NCBI RefSeq assembly: GCF_947487915.1
Contig: NZ_CANKYH010000013.1
Location: 16,493-80,492 of the forward strand
DNA: 64,000 nucleotides
Source: an uncultured Serinicoccus sp.
GTDB lineage: Bacteria; Actinomycetota; Actinomycetes; Actinomycetales; Dermatophilaceae
Direction: 5' to 3'
Notes under the pieces: generated by a model
What the model was told of the DNA's origin: nothing
Seen by the model: only the letters and a program-made list of their open reading frames with translations
Databases searched by the model: none
Part shown: positions 1 to 8,065 of the stretch, piece by piece
How the letters are laid out: each line of letters starts with the position of its first letter
How positions within the stretch are numbered: the stretch's first letter is position 1
Position numbers and translations under genes: made by a program

Positions 1-81
1 CGCCGAACTCCATCCCCCGATCGTGGCACGGACCACCGACAGATCCCGGCCCGGTGCCGCTGCCGATGGGATAGTGGAGCC

Positions 82-2748
82 ATGAGCGAGGCCGAGGAGC
101 TGCCCCCGGGCTATCCGCACGAGTGGGAGGCCGACGTCGTCCTGTCCGACGGCCGGGTGGCCCACGTCCGGCCGATCCGACCGGACGACACCGAGGCCAT
201 CCACCGCTTCCACGAGGCGCAGTCCGAGCAGTCGATCTACCTGCGCTTCTTCGCCCCGATCAAGAGGCTCTCCGACAAGGACGTGCACCGGTTCACCCAC
301 GTGGACTACGCCGACCGGGTGGCGCTCGTCATGTATGTCCGCGACGACCTGGTGGGCATCGGCCGGTTCGACCGGCTCACCCCCGGCGGCCCGGTCGCCG
401 AGGTCGCCTTCAACGTCTCCGACCACCACCAGGGCCGCGGCATCGGTTCGGTGCTGCTCGAGCACCTGGCCGACATCGGCCGCGAGGGCGGGGTGACCCG
501 GTTCGTCGCCGACGTCCTGCCGCAGAACCGCAAGATGATCGGTGTCTTCCGCGACGCCGGCTTCGAGGTCTCGCACGAGTTCGACGACGGGGTCATCGCG
601 GTGTCCTTCGACATCGAGCCGACCGAGGCCTCGCGCGCCGTCCGCACCTCCCGGGAGCACCGCTCGGAGGTCCGCTCCATGCGGGCGGTGCTGCACCCCG
701 AGTCGGTCGCGGTGGTGGGGGTCAGCCGGCGGCCCGCGACCATCGGCCGCGCCTTCTTCGACGACATCGTCGCCGGGGGCTTCACCGGGCGCGTCTACCC
801 CGTCAACAACGCCGCCGACCCCGGCACCCTCATCAACGGGCACCCGGCCGTGGCCTCGGTCCGCGACATCGAGGGCGGCGTCGACCTCGCCGTCGTCGCG
901 GTGGTGGCCGAGGAGGTCCTCGGCATCGTGGACGAGTGCGCCGACGCCGGGGTCAAGGCCCTGGTCGTGGCCTCCGAGGGGTTCGCCGAGACCGGCACCG
1001 AGGGCCGGGCCCTGCAGCACGAGCTGCTGGTCCGGGCCCGCCACTACGGCATGCGGGTGCTGGGGCCGACCAGCTTCGGGCTCATCAACAACGACCCGCA
1101 GACCCGGCTCAACGCCTCCATCGCCGCCTCCGAGCACCTGCCGGAGTTCGGCAGCCTCGGGCTGTTCAGCCAGTCCGGCGGTCTCGGCATCGCGCTGCTC
1201 GCCTCCGCCCGGCGTCGCGGGCTGGGCATCTCGACCTTCGCGTCGGCCGGCAACCGGGTCGACATCTCGGGCAACGACCTCATGCAGTACTGGACCGAGG
1301 ACGAGAACACCACCGTCGTCGGGCTCTACCTCGAGACCATGGGCAACCCGCGCAAGTTCACCCGGATCGCCCGCAAGCTGGCGCTCAGCAAGCCGGTGAT
1401 CGTGGTGAAGTCGGGCACCGGGCAGCACGCCATCCCGCAGGGGCACCGGGTGCGGCTCACCCACGAACGCCCCGAGACCTTCGGGCAGATGCTGCGCCAG
1501 TCCGGGGTCATCCGGGTCGACAACGCCCACCAGCTCTTCGACGTCGCGCAGCTGCTCGCCTCCCAACCGCTGCCGCGCGGGGACCGGGTGGCGGTCGTCA
1601 CCAACAACAACGCGCTGGGGTCGCTGGCCGCCGACGCCGTCTCCGCCCGGGGGCTGCGCGTCGTGCACGGCCCGGTGACGGTCTCCGCCGAGGCGCTGAC
1701 CGAGGAGTTCCGGGAGGTGGTCGAGCACGCGCTCGCCCAGGAGGACGTCGACGCGATCGTCGCCTGCTTCATCCCCCCGGTCGCCGACATCGACCCCGAG
1801 GTCGTCGACGCCGTGGCCGCGGCGGTCGCGGGGCACGAGAAACCCTGCGTCGCGACCTTCCTCGGTATGCGTGGCGTCACCCCCGGCGCCGGCGTCCCGA
1901 CCTACCCGATGCCCGAGGACGCGGTGCGCGCCCTGGCGGCGGCGGTGCGCTACGCGCAGTGGCGGCGCCGCGACCAGGGGGAGCGGGTGCGGCTGGACGG
2001 GCTGGACCGCGCCCGCGCGTCCGCCGTGCTCGAGGCCGCGCTGGCCCGGGAGCCCCGGGGGACCGAGCTCTCCCGGGAGCAGGTGGAGGAGGTGCTCGGC
2101 GCCTACGGCATCGAGGTCTGGCCGGTCGTCCAGGTGCACTCCGACGCGGAGGCGGTCAAGGCATACCAGAAGCTGCGCGGCAGCGTCGTGCTCAAGGCGA
2201 CCTCGCCGCTGCTGCAGCACCAGCCCGGGCGGGGCTGGGTGCGCACGGGGCTGCGCCACCCCAAGGCCGTCGGCGCAGCCTACCGTGACCTCGAGGCGCT
2301 CACGGACCCGCTCGGTGCGGACGGGATCGCGCTGCAGCGGATGGCGCCGGACGGCGTGCCGGTCGAGGTGAACTCGGTCGAGGACCCGCTCTTCGGGCCG
2401 GTCGTCGGCTTCGGGGTGGCCGGGCTGCCGATCGACCTGCTGGGCGACGAGGCGCACCGCTTCCCGCCGCTGACCGACGTCGACATCGCCGAGCTCACCA
2501 CCTCCATCAAGGCGGCCCCGCTGCTCGACGGCTACCGCGGCGCCATGCCGGTCGACCAGCGCGCCCTGCACGACCTCGTCGCCCGCGTCTCGGTGCTCGC
2601 CGACGACCACCCCGAGCTCGCCCACGTGCGGCTCAACCCGGTCATGGCCCACCAGGACGGCATCGAGGTGCTCGGCGCCAGCATCCGCGTCGCACCCGCG
2701 CCGACCCGGGCCGACGCGGAGCGGCGGACGCTGCTCGCCGACGTCTGA
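82..2748 (+). CDS. GNAT acetyltransferase fused to ADP-forming acyl-CoA synthetase-like protein
   Basis: The 888-residue protein has an N-terminal GNAT domain (about 1-180, with the acetyl-CoA loop QGRGIG near residue 117). A CoA-binding Rossmann domain follows (from about 205, VAVVGVSRRPATIG), then a succinyl-CoA-ligase-like domain (about 350-480) and a C-terminal ATP-grasp domain (about 660-880). Pat/YfiQ-type protein lysine acetyltransferases contain the same parts with the GNAT domain at the other end; the N-terminal order is usual in actinobacteria. The likely role is regulatory protein acetylation; whether the synthetase half is catalytic cannot be told. The ATG at 82 lies 6 nt after a weak -10-like GATAGT and has no Shine-Dalgarno, so it may be leaderless. 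Confidence 0.9.
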   Translation: MSEAEELPPGYPHEWEADVVLSDGRVAHVRPIRPDDTEAIHRFHEAQSEQSIYLRFFAPIKRLSDKDVHRFTHVDYADRVALVMYVRDDLVGIGRFDRLTPGGPVAEVAFNVSDHHQGRGIGSVLLEHLADIGREGGVTRFVADVLPQNRKMIGVFRDAGFEVSHEFDDGVIAVSFDIEPTEASRAVRTSREHRSEVRSMRAVLHPESVAVVGVSRRPATIGRAFFDDIVAGGFTGRVYPVNNAADPGTLINGHPAVASVRDIEGGVDLAVVAVVAEEVLGIVDECADAGVKALVVASEGFAETGTEGRALQHELLVRARHYGMRVLGPTSFGLINNDPQTRLNASIAASEHLPEFGSLGLFSQSGGLGIALLASARRRGLGISTFASAGNRVDISGNDLMQYWTEDENTTVVGLYLETMGNPRKFTRIARKLALSKPVIVVKSGTGQHAIPQGHRVRLTHERPETFGQMLRQSGVIRVDNAHQLFDVAQLLASQPLPRGDRVAVVTNNNALGSLAADAVSARGLRVVHGPVTVSAEALTEEFREVVEHALAQEDVDAIVACFIPPVADIDPEVVDAVAAAVAGHEKPCVATFLGMRGVTPGAGVPTYPMPEDAVRALAAAVRYAQWRRRDQGERVRLDGLDRARASAVLEAALAREPRGTELSREQVEEVLGAYGIEVWPVVQVHSDAEAVKAYQKLRGSVVLKATSPLLQHQPGRGWVRTGLRHPKAVGAAYRDLEALTDPLGADGIALQRMAPDGVPVEVNSVEDPLFGPVVGFGVAGLPIDLLGDEAHRFPPLTDVDIAELTTSIKAAPLLDGYRGAMPVDQRALHDLVARVSVLADDHPELAHVRLNPVMAHQDGIEVLGASIRVAPAPTRADAERRTLLADV

Positions 2749-2760
2749 GACGATGGGGCC

Positions 2761-3339
2761 ATGGTCCGTCGTGTGAGGTCGCCGCTGCCCGAGTCGCTCG
2801 TCGCCGACATCGACGCGGCGGGGTACCTCCCCGCCGTGGTGCACGACGTGGTCGTCACCGCCGTCGGCAAGGACCACGTCGTCACCCACCTCGTGCACGA
2901 CGAGACCACCTTCGACGAGATGGCCGTCCGCAACCACCTCACCGTCCTGGTGCTGACCGAGCGCCGCCTGGTCATCGCGCACGCCGACGACCACGAGGGC
3001 CCGGAGGGGCAGCGGATGGCCACCGCCACCAGCGAGACCGTGCCGCTGCGCTCGGTGCGCGGCGTCATGCTCACGCACACCCTGCCCGACCCGGAGCACT
3101 ACGACGGCAGCCTCGCCGGCCGCGGCATCACCCTCACCCTGGGCTGGGGTGCCGTCGCCCGCGTCGACCTCCTGCCCGCGGTCTGCGAGGACCCGCAGTG
3201 CGAGGGGGACCACGGCTACGAGGGCACCGTCTCCAGCGACGACCTGTCGCTGCGCATCGCCGCGGAGGCGCACGGCGTCGAGCGCCTCGAGCAGGCGCTG
3301 ATCTTCTCCAGCGAGCTCTCCGGACGCCTGGGTCGATGA
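2761..3339 (+). CDS. Conserved actinobacterial protein, DUF5998-like
   Basis: A 192-residue soluble protein with no signal peptide or membrane segment. It is rich in beta-strand patterns (VLTERRLVIAHADD, ITLTLGWGAVARVDLL) that could form a PH-like barrel. A conserved-looking CEDPQCEGDH segment near residue 141 might bind metal. I place it in the DUF5998 family from memory of this protein type. It starts 12 nt after the upstream gene, and its stop overlaps the next start (ATGA), so it is translationally coupled to the phosphodiesterase gene. No function is known to me. Confidence 0.75.
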   Translation: MVRRVRSPLPESLVADIDAAGYLPAVVHDVVVTAVGKDHVVTHLVHDETTFDEMAVRNHLTVLVLTERRLVIAHADDHEGPEGQRMATATSETVPLRSVRGVMLTHTLPDPEHYDGSLAGRGITLTLGWGAVARVDLLPAVCEDPQCEGDHGYEGTVSSDDLSLRIAAEAHGVERLEQALIFSSELSGRLGR

Positions 3340-4532
3340 GCAGGGCCGAGGGCCCCGCTGCCGACCTGGTCGCGACGGCGGCCGCGGCCTACCAGCCACC
3401 AGCACCGGGCACCGGTCTGGCCTCCGTGCTGCCGGCCGCGCTGCGCGCCCTGGGGGTGCCCGACCTGCCCGACGGGGTGGACCCGGCCGGCTGGACGCTG
3501 CCCGAGACCCGCCGCGTCGTCGTCGTGCTCGCCGACGGGCTCGGCGCCCACCAGCTGCGGCGCGGCAGCGGGCACGCCCGCACCCTGAGCGGTCTGCCGA
3601 CCCCCGACCTCGCCGGGCCGGAGGGGTTCGCCTGCGGATTCCCGTCGACGACGGCCACCAGCCTGACCTCGCTCGGCACCGGTCGGGCGGCGGGCGGGCA
3701 CGGCATCGTCGGGTGGCAGACCAACCACCGCGGCCGCCTCTTCAACCACCTGGCGTGGAAGGACGGGCCCGACCCGCACGAGTACCAGCCGTGGCCCACC
3801 CTGCTGCAGCACGCCGGGCGCCGGGACGTGTCGATGAGCACGGTCTCCCAGCCCGCCTACGCCGGCTCCGGGCTCACGCGGGCGGCGCTGCGCGGCGGCG
3901 CCTTCATCGGGGCCGAGGACCACGCCGGTCGCACGGAGGGCGTCCTGCACGCGGTGGCGCAGGCGGGGCGGCGTGGCAGGGCCCTGGTGTATGCCTATTG
4001 GGACGAGATCGACAAGGCCGGCCACGTCCACGGCCCGGACTCCCTGGAGTGGGGCGAGTCGGTCGAGATCTTCGACGCCTGGGTCGCGGACCTGCTGAGG
4101 AGGCTCCCAGCGGACACCGTCGTCGTCGTCACCGCCGACCACGGCATGGTCGAGGCGCCGCACGAGCACCGTCGGGACCTGGCGCTGGAGCCCGAGCTGG
4201 GGGCCGGGGTGGAGCTGCTGGCCGGTGAGCCGCGGGCGCCGCAGGCCTGGTGCCGCCCCGGTGCGGTCGACGACGTCGTGGCCGCCTGGCGGGAGGAGCT
4301 GGGGGAGTCGGCCCTGGTCCTCACGCGTGAGGAGGCGATCGGGGCAGGCTGGTTCGGGCCGGTCCGCGAGGGCTACGACTCTCGCATCGGCGAGGTGGTC
4401 GTGGCCATGCTCGGACCGGCCACGATGCTGGACTCCCGCGCGCTGCGTCCCGAGGTCCTGCGGCTGCGCGGCCACCACGGCTCCATCACCCCGGCAGAGA
4501 CCGCCATCCCGCTGCTCGTCGCCACGACCTGA
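3336..4532 (+). CDS. Alkaline-phosphatase-superfamily nucleotide pyrophosphatase/phosphodiesterase
   Basis: A 398-residue member of the type I phosphodiesterase family. Visible features are the first metal-binding Asp in VLADGLG (about residue 64), the nucleophilic Thr in GFPSTTATS (about 105), YWDEIDKAGHVHG, and the later metal ligands in TADHGM (about 266). Such enzymes hydrolyse phosphodiester or pyrophosphate bonds; the substrate is not predictable here. No signal peptide is visible, so it is probably cytoplasmic. The start is the ATG of the ATGA overlap with the upstream gene; a longer in-frame reading back to 3198 is rejected because it runs through that gene in another frame. Confidence 0.88.
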   Translation: MSRAEGPAADLVATAAAAYQPPAPGTGLASVLPAALRALGVPDLPDGVDPAGWTLPETRRVVVVLADGLGAHQLRRGSGHARTLSGLPTPDLAGPEGFACGFPSTTATSLTSLGTGRAAGGHGIVGWQTNHRGRLFNHLAWKDGPDPHEYQPWPTLLQHAGRRDVSMSTVSQPAYAGSGLTRAALRGGAFIGAEDHAGRTEGVLHAVAQAGRRGRALVYAYWDEIDKAGHVHGPDSLEWGESVEIFDAWVADLLRRLPADTVVVVTADHGMVEAPHEHRRDLALEPELGAGVELLAGEPRAPQAWCRPGAVDDVVAAWREELGESALVLTREEAIGAGWFGPVREGYDSRIGEVVVAMLGPATMLDSRALRPEVLRLRGHHGSITPAETAIPLLVATT

Positions 4533-4608
4533 GCACACCGCCCCCGCGCGGGCCACGGGCATACCTCCGCTGCTCGGCACCACCAGGGCGTCCCCCTGCG
4601 GGCACCGG

Positions 4609-4622
4609 CCGGGGCGCCCCGG
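4609..4622. terminator. GC palindrome, possible terminator
   Basis: A perfect 14-bp palindrome (CCGGGGCGCCCCGG) lies between the phosphodiesterase gene and the thymidine kinase promoter. There is no T-run, as is common in actinobacteria. Confidence 0.35.
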
Positions 4623-4630
4623 TCGTTCCG

Positions 4631-4636
4631 TAGACT
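4631..4636 (+). promoter_or_regulatory. -10 hexamer of a leaderless thymidine kinase promoter
   Basis: TAGACT ends 6 nt before the GTG start at 4643, so transcription would begin at or next to the start codon. There is no Shine-Dalgarno. Confidence 0.5.
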
Positions 4637-4642
4637 GCCGGG

Positions 4643-5425
4643 GTGGCCGAGCTCGTCTTCTTCACCGGAACGATGGACTGCGGCAAGTCGACCCTGGCGC
4701 TGCAGATGGACCACACGCACCACCAGCGGGGCCGCGGCGGGCTGCTCTTCACCCAGCACGACCGGTCGGGGGCCGCGGTGCTCTCCTCGCGGCTCGGGCT
4801 GACCAAGGACGCTCTGGAGGTCAACGACGACCTGGACTTCTGGGACCTCGTCGTGCAGCAGCGCACCAACGGACGGGCCGTCGACTACCTCGTCTGCGAC
4901 GAGGCTCAGTTCTACCGTCCCGTGCAGATCGAGCAGCTGGCGAGGCTGGTCGACGAGATGGGCATCGACGTGTATGCCTTCGGCATCACCGCGGACTTCC
5001 GCACCGAGCTCTTCCCCGGCTCCCGGCGGCTCATCGAGCTGGCCGACCGCACCGAGCAGCTGCAGGTCCGCGCCCTGTGCTGGTGCGGCAAGCCCGCGAC
5101 GGTCAACGCCCGCGTCGTCGACGGCCACATGGTGGTCGAGGGCGAGCAGGTGGTCGTGGGCGACGTCGGCGGGGGAGAGGACGGCGATGCTGAGGACGGC
5201 GCTGGTGCTGACGGCGGGGGTGCTGACGGCGGGGGTGCTGACGGCGGTGAGCAGGACGGGACGGTGGCCAGCGTCGTCGAGTACGAGGTGCTCTGCCGAC
5301 GCCACTACATGCGCCGGATGAACTCCGCGGCGGCCCGTTCGGCCTCGCTGTCCCCGGAGCTGCTGCCCTTCGACCTCGACCTGTGCCCACTACCGGTGAA
5401 CGAGGCCGCCCCGCCGCGGTCCTAA
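4643..5425 (+). CDS. tdk: Thymidine kinase with a repeat-bearing insertion
   Basis: Phosphorylates thymidine to dTMP in the salvage pathway. The type II (TK1-like) P-loop is GTMDCGKST near the N-terminus, followed by the Walker B/lasso motif CDEAQFY (about residue 90) and zinc-ribbon cysteines CWCGKP and LCRRHY. At 260 residues it is longer than typical bacterial TK1-type enzymes (about 190-220). The extra length is an Asp/Gly/Ala-rich stretch in the C-terminal zinc lobe, coded by an in-frame 15-bp tandem repeat (5207-5251), plus a short tail. The start is GTG 4643, immediately before the conserved beta-strand. It converges on sepH across two copies of a 40-bp repeat. Confidence 0.9.
   Translation: MAELVFFTGTMDCGKSTLALQMDHTHHQRGRGGLLFTQHDRSGAAVLSSRLGLTKDALEVNDDLDFWDLVVQQRTNGRAVDYLVCDEAQFYRPVQIEQLARLVDEMGIDVYAFGITADFRTELFPGSRRLIELADRTEQLQVRALCWCGKPATVNARVVDGHMVVEGEQVVVGDVGGGEDGDAEDGAGADGGGADGGGADGGEQDGTVASVVEYEVLCRRHYMRRMNSAAARSASLSPELLPFDLDLCPLPVNEAAPPRS
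5207..5251 (+). repeat. 15-bp tandem repeat inside thymidine kinase
   Basis: Three units at 5207-5221, 5222-5236 and 5237-5251. The first two are identical (GCTGACGGCGGGGGT) and the third diverges at its end. They code for Ala-Asp-Gly-Gly-Gly repeats in a solvent-type loop. Confidence 0.85.
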
Positions 5426-5464
5426 CCGTGGACGTGCTGCCGGGGCGCAACTTCCCCGGTCAGG
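5425..5464 (+). repeat. 40-bp dispersed repeat, copy 1 (tk/sepH 3' junction)
   Basis: Starts on the last A of the thymidine kinase stop codon. It contains a hairpin with CCGGGG and CCCCGG arms around an 8-nt loop, is identical to copy 2, and resembles copies 3 and 4 near 47.4 kb. It is probably a bidirectional terminator or REP-like element. Confidence 0.8.
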
Positions 5465-5486
5465 AGGTGGACGCCGGGGCAGCCTG

Positions 5487-5526
5487 ACCGTGGACGTGCT
5501 GCCGGGGCGCAACTTCCCCGGTCAGG
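5487..5526 (+). repeat. 40-bp dispersed repeat, copy 2
   Basis: Identical over 40 bp to copy 1 and separated from it by 22 bp. It ends 13 bp before the 3' end of sepH. Confidence 0.8.
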
Positions 5527-5539
5527 CGTGGGGGACTGG

Positions 5540-7318
5540 TCAGCCGCGGGGCGGGCGGGAACCGAACATGATGTCGTCCCAGCTCGGCACGCTGGTGCGG
5601 CCCTTGCGGCCCGCGCTCTTCGTCGGGCTCGCCTCCTCGCCGGACCCGGCCTCCGAGCCATCCGACCCGGTGGGCTGGTCGCCGGCTTCGGAGGCTGTGT
5701 CCTCGTCCTCGGCGGCTGTGGGCTCGGCGGGCTCGTCGTCGGTCGTGGTCTCGGGGTCGACGGAGTCCTCCGGCACCTCGTCCGCCGACACCTCGGCCTC
5801 AGGGGCGTGGGCATCAGGGGCGTCGGCGTCGGCGTCGGCCGACCCGTCCTCCAGGGCCTCGTCCAGCTCGTCCCGAGGGGCCTCGTCTGCGGCGTCCTCG
5901 TCGGTGAGGTCCTCGGGGGTGTCCTCGTCGGCGGTGTCCTCGTCGGCGGTGTCCTCGGGGGTGAGGTCCTCGGGGGTGCCCTCGGCGGTGTCCTCGGGGA
6001 CGCCGCCCTCGTCCGCCGGGACCTCCGGCTGGGTGTAGATGCCCCCGCCGGGGTCGTCCTCGTCGTCCTCCATCCCGAAGAACTCGTCGAAGGTGACCTC
6101 GCGCGGGTCGTGGCGGGTCCGGGCGAAGCTGCCCTCCGGCTCGTGCTGCTTTTCCTGCTGCTCGGCGCTCAGGGAGGGCAGCCGCAGCCGCCGGCGCCGG
6201 CGACCGGGAGAGCGGCCCACCGCCCGCTGCGCCTCCTCCGGCGACACGGGTTCGGGCACGACCTCGGGCTCGGTCGGTGCGGCAGCGGCCGCAGCCTCGT
6301 GCGTGTCCTCGGTCGGCACATCCCCGCCGACGTCCAGGGGTGCCTCGTCCGGCCCCCCACCGTCGGGTGCCTCACCGTCGGGTGCCCGACCCTCGGGTGC
6401 GTCGTCGACGGGCTCGCCACCTTCGGCACCGCCCGCGAACAGCTCGTCCTCGTCCGGCCCGACGGGCGCCGCCGCCTCGGGCGCCGACCCGCGGGGGTGG
6501 GCGGCCGGGGGGTCGCCCATGGTGTCCGGGTCGTAGGGGAGGTCCTCCAGCGGCAGCACCTCGTCCGGCATCTCCTGCTGACCGGGCACGTGGCTCGGGT
6601 CCTCCGGGGTGCGCCGGGACGCGCCCCGGCGGCCCTTGGCCCGCCGCTGGCGGCGCTCACGCATGGTGGCCATGAGGTCGGCGGCCGCCTCGTCCTCGCC
6701 GTGGTGGCCCCCGAGCAGAGGGTGGCCGGCCAGCCCGCCGGGCAGGGACTGCTCGTCCTCGCTCAGCCAGCGGGCCTCGTCGTCCAGCGCCTCGACCCAG
6801 CGCGAGCGGACGTCGTAGTGCCAGGCGCCCCGTCGCTCGCGACCGCCCGCCATGAAGGCGACGATGACCGTCCACGGCTCGTGCGCCTCGCCCCGGGCGG
6901 CGTCCCAGCTGACGGCCGTCAGGTCCACGCCGCGGCTCTGCAGCCGCTCGCGCACCCGGCGCTCCAGGGTGTGCGACCCGTCGGTGCGGCCGCTGGCCCG
7001 CACCGGGGCGCGCTGGGCCAGGCCCACGACGTGCTCGCGCTCAGCCACCACAGGCCCCTCGAAGCGGCGCACCCGCTCCAGCTCCCACCCGGTGGACCCG
7101 GCGACGTCCTCGGCCGGCTGACCGGCGCGGATCATGGCCTGCACGTCGCGCGGGGTCACCGAGCGGCCGGCCCGGCCGCCGCCCTCCGCCTGCCGTGGGC
7201 GCGGCCGCAGGGCGGCGCGCAGGCGGTCGTCGACCCGGACGGCATACTGCGTCCCGTCGTCGTCCGTGAGGACCAGACGACCACCCTCGTCGAGCTCGAC
7301 GAACTGGAGCTGCTGCAT
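5540..7318 (-). CDS. sepH: Septation protein SepH with expanded acidic region
   Basis: SepH is a DUF3071 protein that, in Streptomyces and mycobacteria, binds FtsZ and promotes its assembly at division. The N-terminus (MQQLQFVELDEGGRLVLTD) and the following helix-turn-helix-like segment (SVTPRDVQAMIRAG, about 70-110) match the conserved domain. The C-terminus carries the conserved SWDDIMFG motif. The middle and C-terminal half (592 residues in all, longer than the roughly 340 I recall for Streptomyces) is Glu/Asp/Pro-rich. It contains in-frame 15-bp repeats (about 5920-5970) giving EDTAD-type units and is surely disordered. The ATG at 7318 begins the conserved domain; longer in-frame starts would run into the divergent channel gene. 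Confidence 0.88.
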   Translation of the reverse strand: MQQLQFVELDEGGRLVLTDDDGTQYAVRVDDRLRAALRPRPRQAEGGGRAGRSVTPRDVQAMIRAGQPAEDVAGSTGWELERVRRFEGPVVAEREHVVGLAQRAPVRASGRTDGSHTLERRVRERLQSRGVDLTAVSWDAARGEAHEPWTVIVAFMAGGRERRGAWHYDVRSRWVEALDDEARWLSEDEQSLPGGLAGHPLLGGHHGEDEAAADLMATMRERRQRRAKGRRGASRRTPEDPSHVPGQQEMPDEVLPLEDLPYDPDTMGDPPAAHPRGSAPEAAAPVGPDEDELFAGGAEGGEPVDDAPEGRAPDGEAPDGGGPDEAPLDVGGDVPTEDTHEAAAAAAPTEPEVVPEPVSPEEAQRAVGRSPGRRRRRLRLPSLSAEQQEKQHEPEGSFARTRHDPREVTFDEFFGMEDDEDDPGGGIYTQPEVPADEGGVPEDTAEGTPEDLTPEDTADEDTADEDTPEDLTDEDAADEAPRDELDEALEDGSADADADAPDAHAPEAEVSADEVPEDSVDPETTTDDEPAEPTAAEDEDTASEAGDQPTGSDGSEAGSGEEASPTKSAGRKGRTSVPSWDDIMFGSRPPRG

Positions 7319-7375
7319 GGTCGACCACTCTGCCACCCAGCCAGGACCGCACGAGGGAGGGCACGCCGCGCGGGA

Positions 7376-7381
7376 TACCCT
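7376..7381 (+). promoter_or_regulatory. -10 hexamer for the TRIC-like channel gene
   Basis: TACCCT sits 9 nt before the ATG at 7391, inside the 72-bp divergent region shared with sepH. A transcript would have a leader of about 3 nt. Confidence 0.4.
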
Positions 7382-7390
7382 GGGCAGGTC

Positions 7391-8065
7391 ATGATCGCCG
7401 CCTCCGCCGATGTGCGTCTCGCCCTCGATCTCGTCGGCATCTTCGTGTTCGCGCTGTCCGGCGGGCTGGTGGCCGTGCGCGCCCGCCTCGACCTCTTCGG
7501 CGTCGCCGTGCTGGCCTGGGTCAGCGGTCTGGGCGGGGGCATCATCCGCGACGTGTTCCTCGGCGACGTGCCCCCGGACGGCATCAGCAACCCCTGGTAC
7601 GTCGTCACCGTCCTCGCGGCCGGCCTGGTGGTCTTCGCCTTCCACGGCGTCTTCGTCGACCTCTCCCGCCACCGCCCCAAGCTGCGGCTGCACCGCATCA
7701 GCCAGTCGGTGAAGTACCTCGACGCGATCGGCCTGGCGACCTTCGCCGTCGCCGGCGCGCTCAAGGCCGTCATGCTCGGCGCGCCCCCGCTGGCGGCGGT
7801 CTTCGTCGGTGGCATCACCGCGGTCGGCGGCGGCATGATCCGCGACGTCCTCGTCGGCCAGGTGCCCGAGGTCCTGCGCCGCGACCTGTATGCCGTACCC
7901 GCCCTGCTCGGTGCCGCGGTGGTCGTGGTGGCGGCCGAGCTCGGCGGGCTGTCCTACCTCGTCATCTGGGCCACGCTGCTGCTGGTGCTCGGCATCCGCG
8001 TGGCCGCGATCGTCTTCGACCTGCACGCCCCGACCCCCATCCCCTCCCGAGGAGAAGCCGCATGA
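7391..8065 (+). CDS. Trimeric intracellular cation (TRIC/UPF0126) channel family protein
   Basis: A 224-residue, seven-helix membrane protein built from two repeats. Each repeat contains the glycine-rich signature GGGIIRDVFLGDVPP or GGGMIRDVLVGQVPEV. Prokaryotic TRIC-family proteins form homotrimeric K+-permeable channels, so monovalent cation permeability is the best guess. The ATG at 7391 follows a -10-like hexamer closely. Its TGA overlaps the ferrochelatase ATG (ATGA), so the two are co-translated, although no functional link to heme synthesis is evident. Confidence 0.87.
   Translation: MIAASADVRLALDLVGIFVFALSGGLVAVRARLDLFGVAVLAWVSGLGGGIIRDVFLGDVPPDGISNPWYVVTVLAAGLVVFAFHGVFVDLSRHRPKLRLHRISQSVKYLDAIGLATFAVAGALKAVMLGAPPLAAVFVGGITAVGGGMIRDVLVGQVPEVLRRDLYAVPALLGAAVVVVAAELGGLSYLVIWATLLLVLGIRVAAIVFDLHAPTPIPSRGEAA

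Noticed and set aside
5528..7390. An extension of the TRIC-like gene by about 620 codons at its 5' end
   Set aside because: This part is the antisense shadow of sepH. The conserved channel sequence begins at 7391 next to a -10 element.
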